NCBI GenBank assembly: GCA_019931245.1 | Contig: JAINDL010000010.1 | Span: 1 to 46,996, forward strand | Length of the DNA stretch: 46,996 nucleotides | DNA from: Bryobacteraceae bacterium CoA2 C42 | GTDB lineage: Bacteria; Acidobacteriota; Terriglobia; Bryobacterales; Bryobacteraceae | Reading direction: 5' to 3' | In this document: piece by piece, positions 46,663 to 46,996 of the stretch | Numbering within the stretch: the first letter of the stretch is position 1 | Layout: each line of letters begins with the position of its first letter | The notes under the pieces: model-generated | Seen by the model: only the letters and a program-made list of their open reading frames with translations | What the model was told of the DNA's origin: nothing | Database searches by the model: none | Made by a program: the position numbers and the translations under genes

Positions 46663-46996
46663 GGTCGACCGGGCAGGGATTTTGGTGTGAGCCGGATGCG
46701 GCTGCGGGGGCGACGGAGATTACGGCGCTGGGCGGCTGGCGGAGCTACATGGCGACGCTGGCGAAGCCTGCGCGGTAGAGGACGCAGCGGCCGCTGATTT
46801 TGACGCGGTCGCTGGTGCCTGGAGGACGGGTCGACCGGGCAGGGATTTTGGTGTGAGCCGGATGCGGCGGCGGGGGCGACCGAGATCACGGCGCTGGGCG
46901 GCTGGCGGAACTATATGGCGACGGTGGCGAAGCCTGCGCGGTAGAGGACGCAGCGGCCGCTGATTTTGACGCGGTCGCTGGTGCCTGGAGGACGGG
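46613..46996. other. 384-bp non-coding end region made of atzF-derived repeats
   Basis: After the atzF stop no intact gene is visible. The region consists of repeat copies 1, 2 and part of 3. Short open frames on both strands here are by-products of the duplication; none has a start with a ribosome-binding site. Confidence 0.75.

Larger units (their letters stand above)
46476..46996 (+). repeat. 166-bp tandem repeat spanning the atzF 3' end (three copies plus a partial one)
   Basis: Copy 0 (46476-46640, 165 bp) includes the last ~45 codons and stop of atzF; copy 1 is 46641-46806, copy 2 is 46807-46972, and copy 3 starts at 46973 and leaves the window. The period is 166 bp, measured between the shared CGCGGTAGAGGACGCAGCGG blocks at 46605, 46771 and 46937. 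Copies 1 and 2 differ from each other at about 7 positions, and both share a one-base insertion (GTGCCTGG versus GTGCTGG) and a changed block after GGGTCGAC relative to copy 0. Each unit holds the palindrome CAGCGGCCGCTG. On the plus strand copies 1-2 still spell a recognisable AtzF tail ending AKPAR, stop. Confidence 0.93.

Noticed and set aside
46570-46889. Small genes within the terminal repeats on either strand
   Set aside because: These frames arise from the duplicated atzF tail and lack starts with ribosome-binding sites.

Overview
The window is GC-rich, densely packed bacterial chromosome. It most likely comes from an acidobacterium of the Solibacter/Bryobacter group. Two features point there: a secreted protein ending in the Solibacter-type C-terminal domain (TIGR03437), and a Ser/Thr kinase fused to a TolB/FlgO-like module and TPR repeats. 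This placement is an inference from gene content; no rRNA gene is present. Coding density is very high, genes in a cluster overlap by 1-16 nt, and three convergent pairs plus one weaker one overlap at their stop codons.

Layout. Positions 1-8169 (minus) form one long housekeeping operon, valS-nadC-birA-coaX-unknown-TPR protein-yvcK-glmU, with glmU cut by the window edge; serS diverges from valS. Next come a 309-bp gap with a 20-bp tandem repeat, an enolase-superfamily/RraA-like pair, tRNA-His, and a Ser/Thr kinase whose catalytic HRD Asp is Glu. Positions 14214-18602 (minus) hold three exported proteins: the TIGR03437 protein, a HExxH metalloprotease with a PKD-like end, and a PCYCGC-type lipoprotein. 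Positions 18643-25718 hold an ABC-2 export permease, a PLP aminotransferase, the helicase HrpB, a GT-C type membrane glycosyltransferase and a Gfo/Idh/MocA oxidoreductase. Positions 25715-28755 (minus) carry a TIGR00300 (LOR/SDH) protein, queF and a coiled-coil methyltransferase. Positions 28780-31618 (plus) carry an acyl-CoA synthetase and a homogentisate-dioxygenase-like protein that appears to have lost its iron ligands. Positions 31678-34792 carry a response regulator, histidine kinase, STAS protein and NuoI-type ferredoxin subunit. Then follow a mutarotase-like exported protein, two small ORFs, a xylose-isomerase-family enzyme and acetyl-CoA synthetase.

The right end (39723-46612, plus) is a guanidine/urea nitrogen-assimilation operon: two DUF1989 proteins (UAAP1 and UAAP2, whose relatives form carboxyguanidine deiminase CgdAB), a biotin-dependent urea/guanidine carboxylase and allophanate hydrolase. 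Guanidine would be carboxylated, deiminated to allophanate and hydrolysed to ammonia and CO2. The 232-nt leader holds two strong hairpins and then a textbook intrinsic terminator just before the first ribosome-binding site, which looks like a transcription-attenuating RNA switch. The hallmark sequences of the guanidine-I (ykkC) riboswitch are not visible in it, so this leader is the best candidate here for something undescribed. The operon ends in a 166-bp tandem repeat built from the allophanate hydrolase 3' end and what looks like the 3' end of a convergent gene; it runs off the window.
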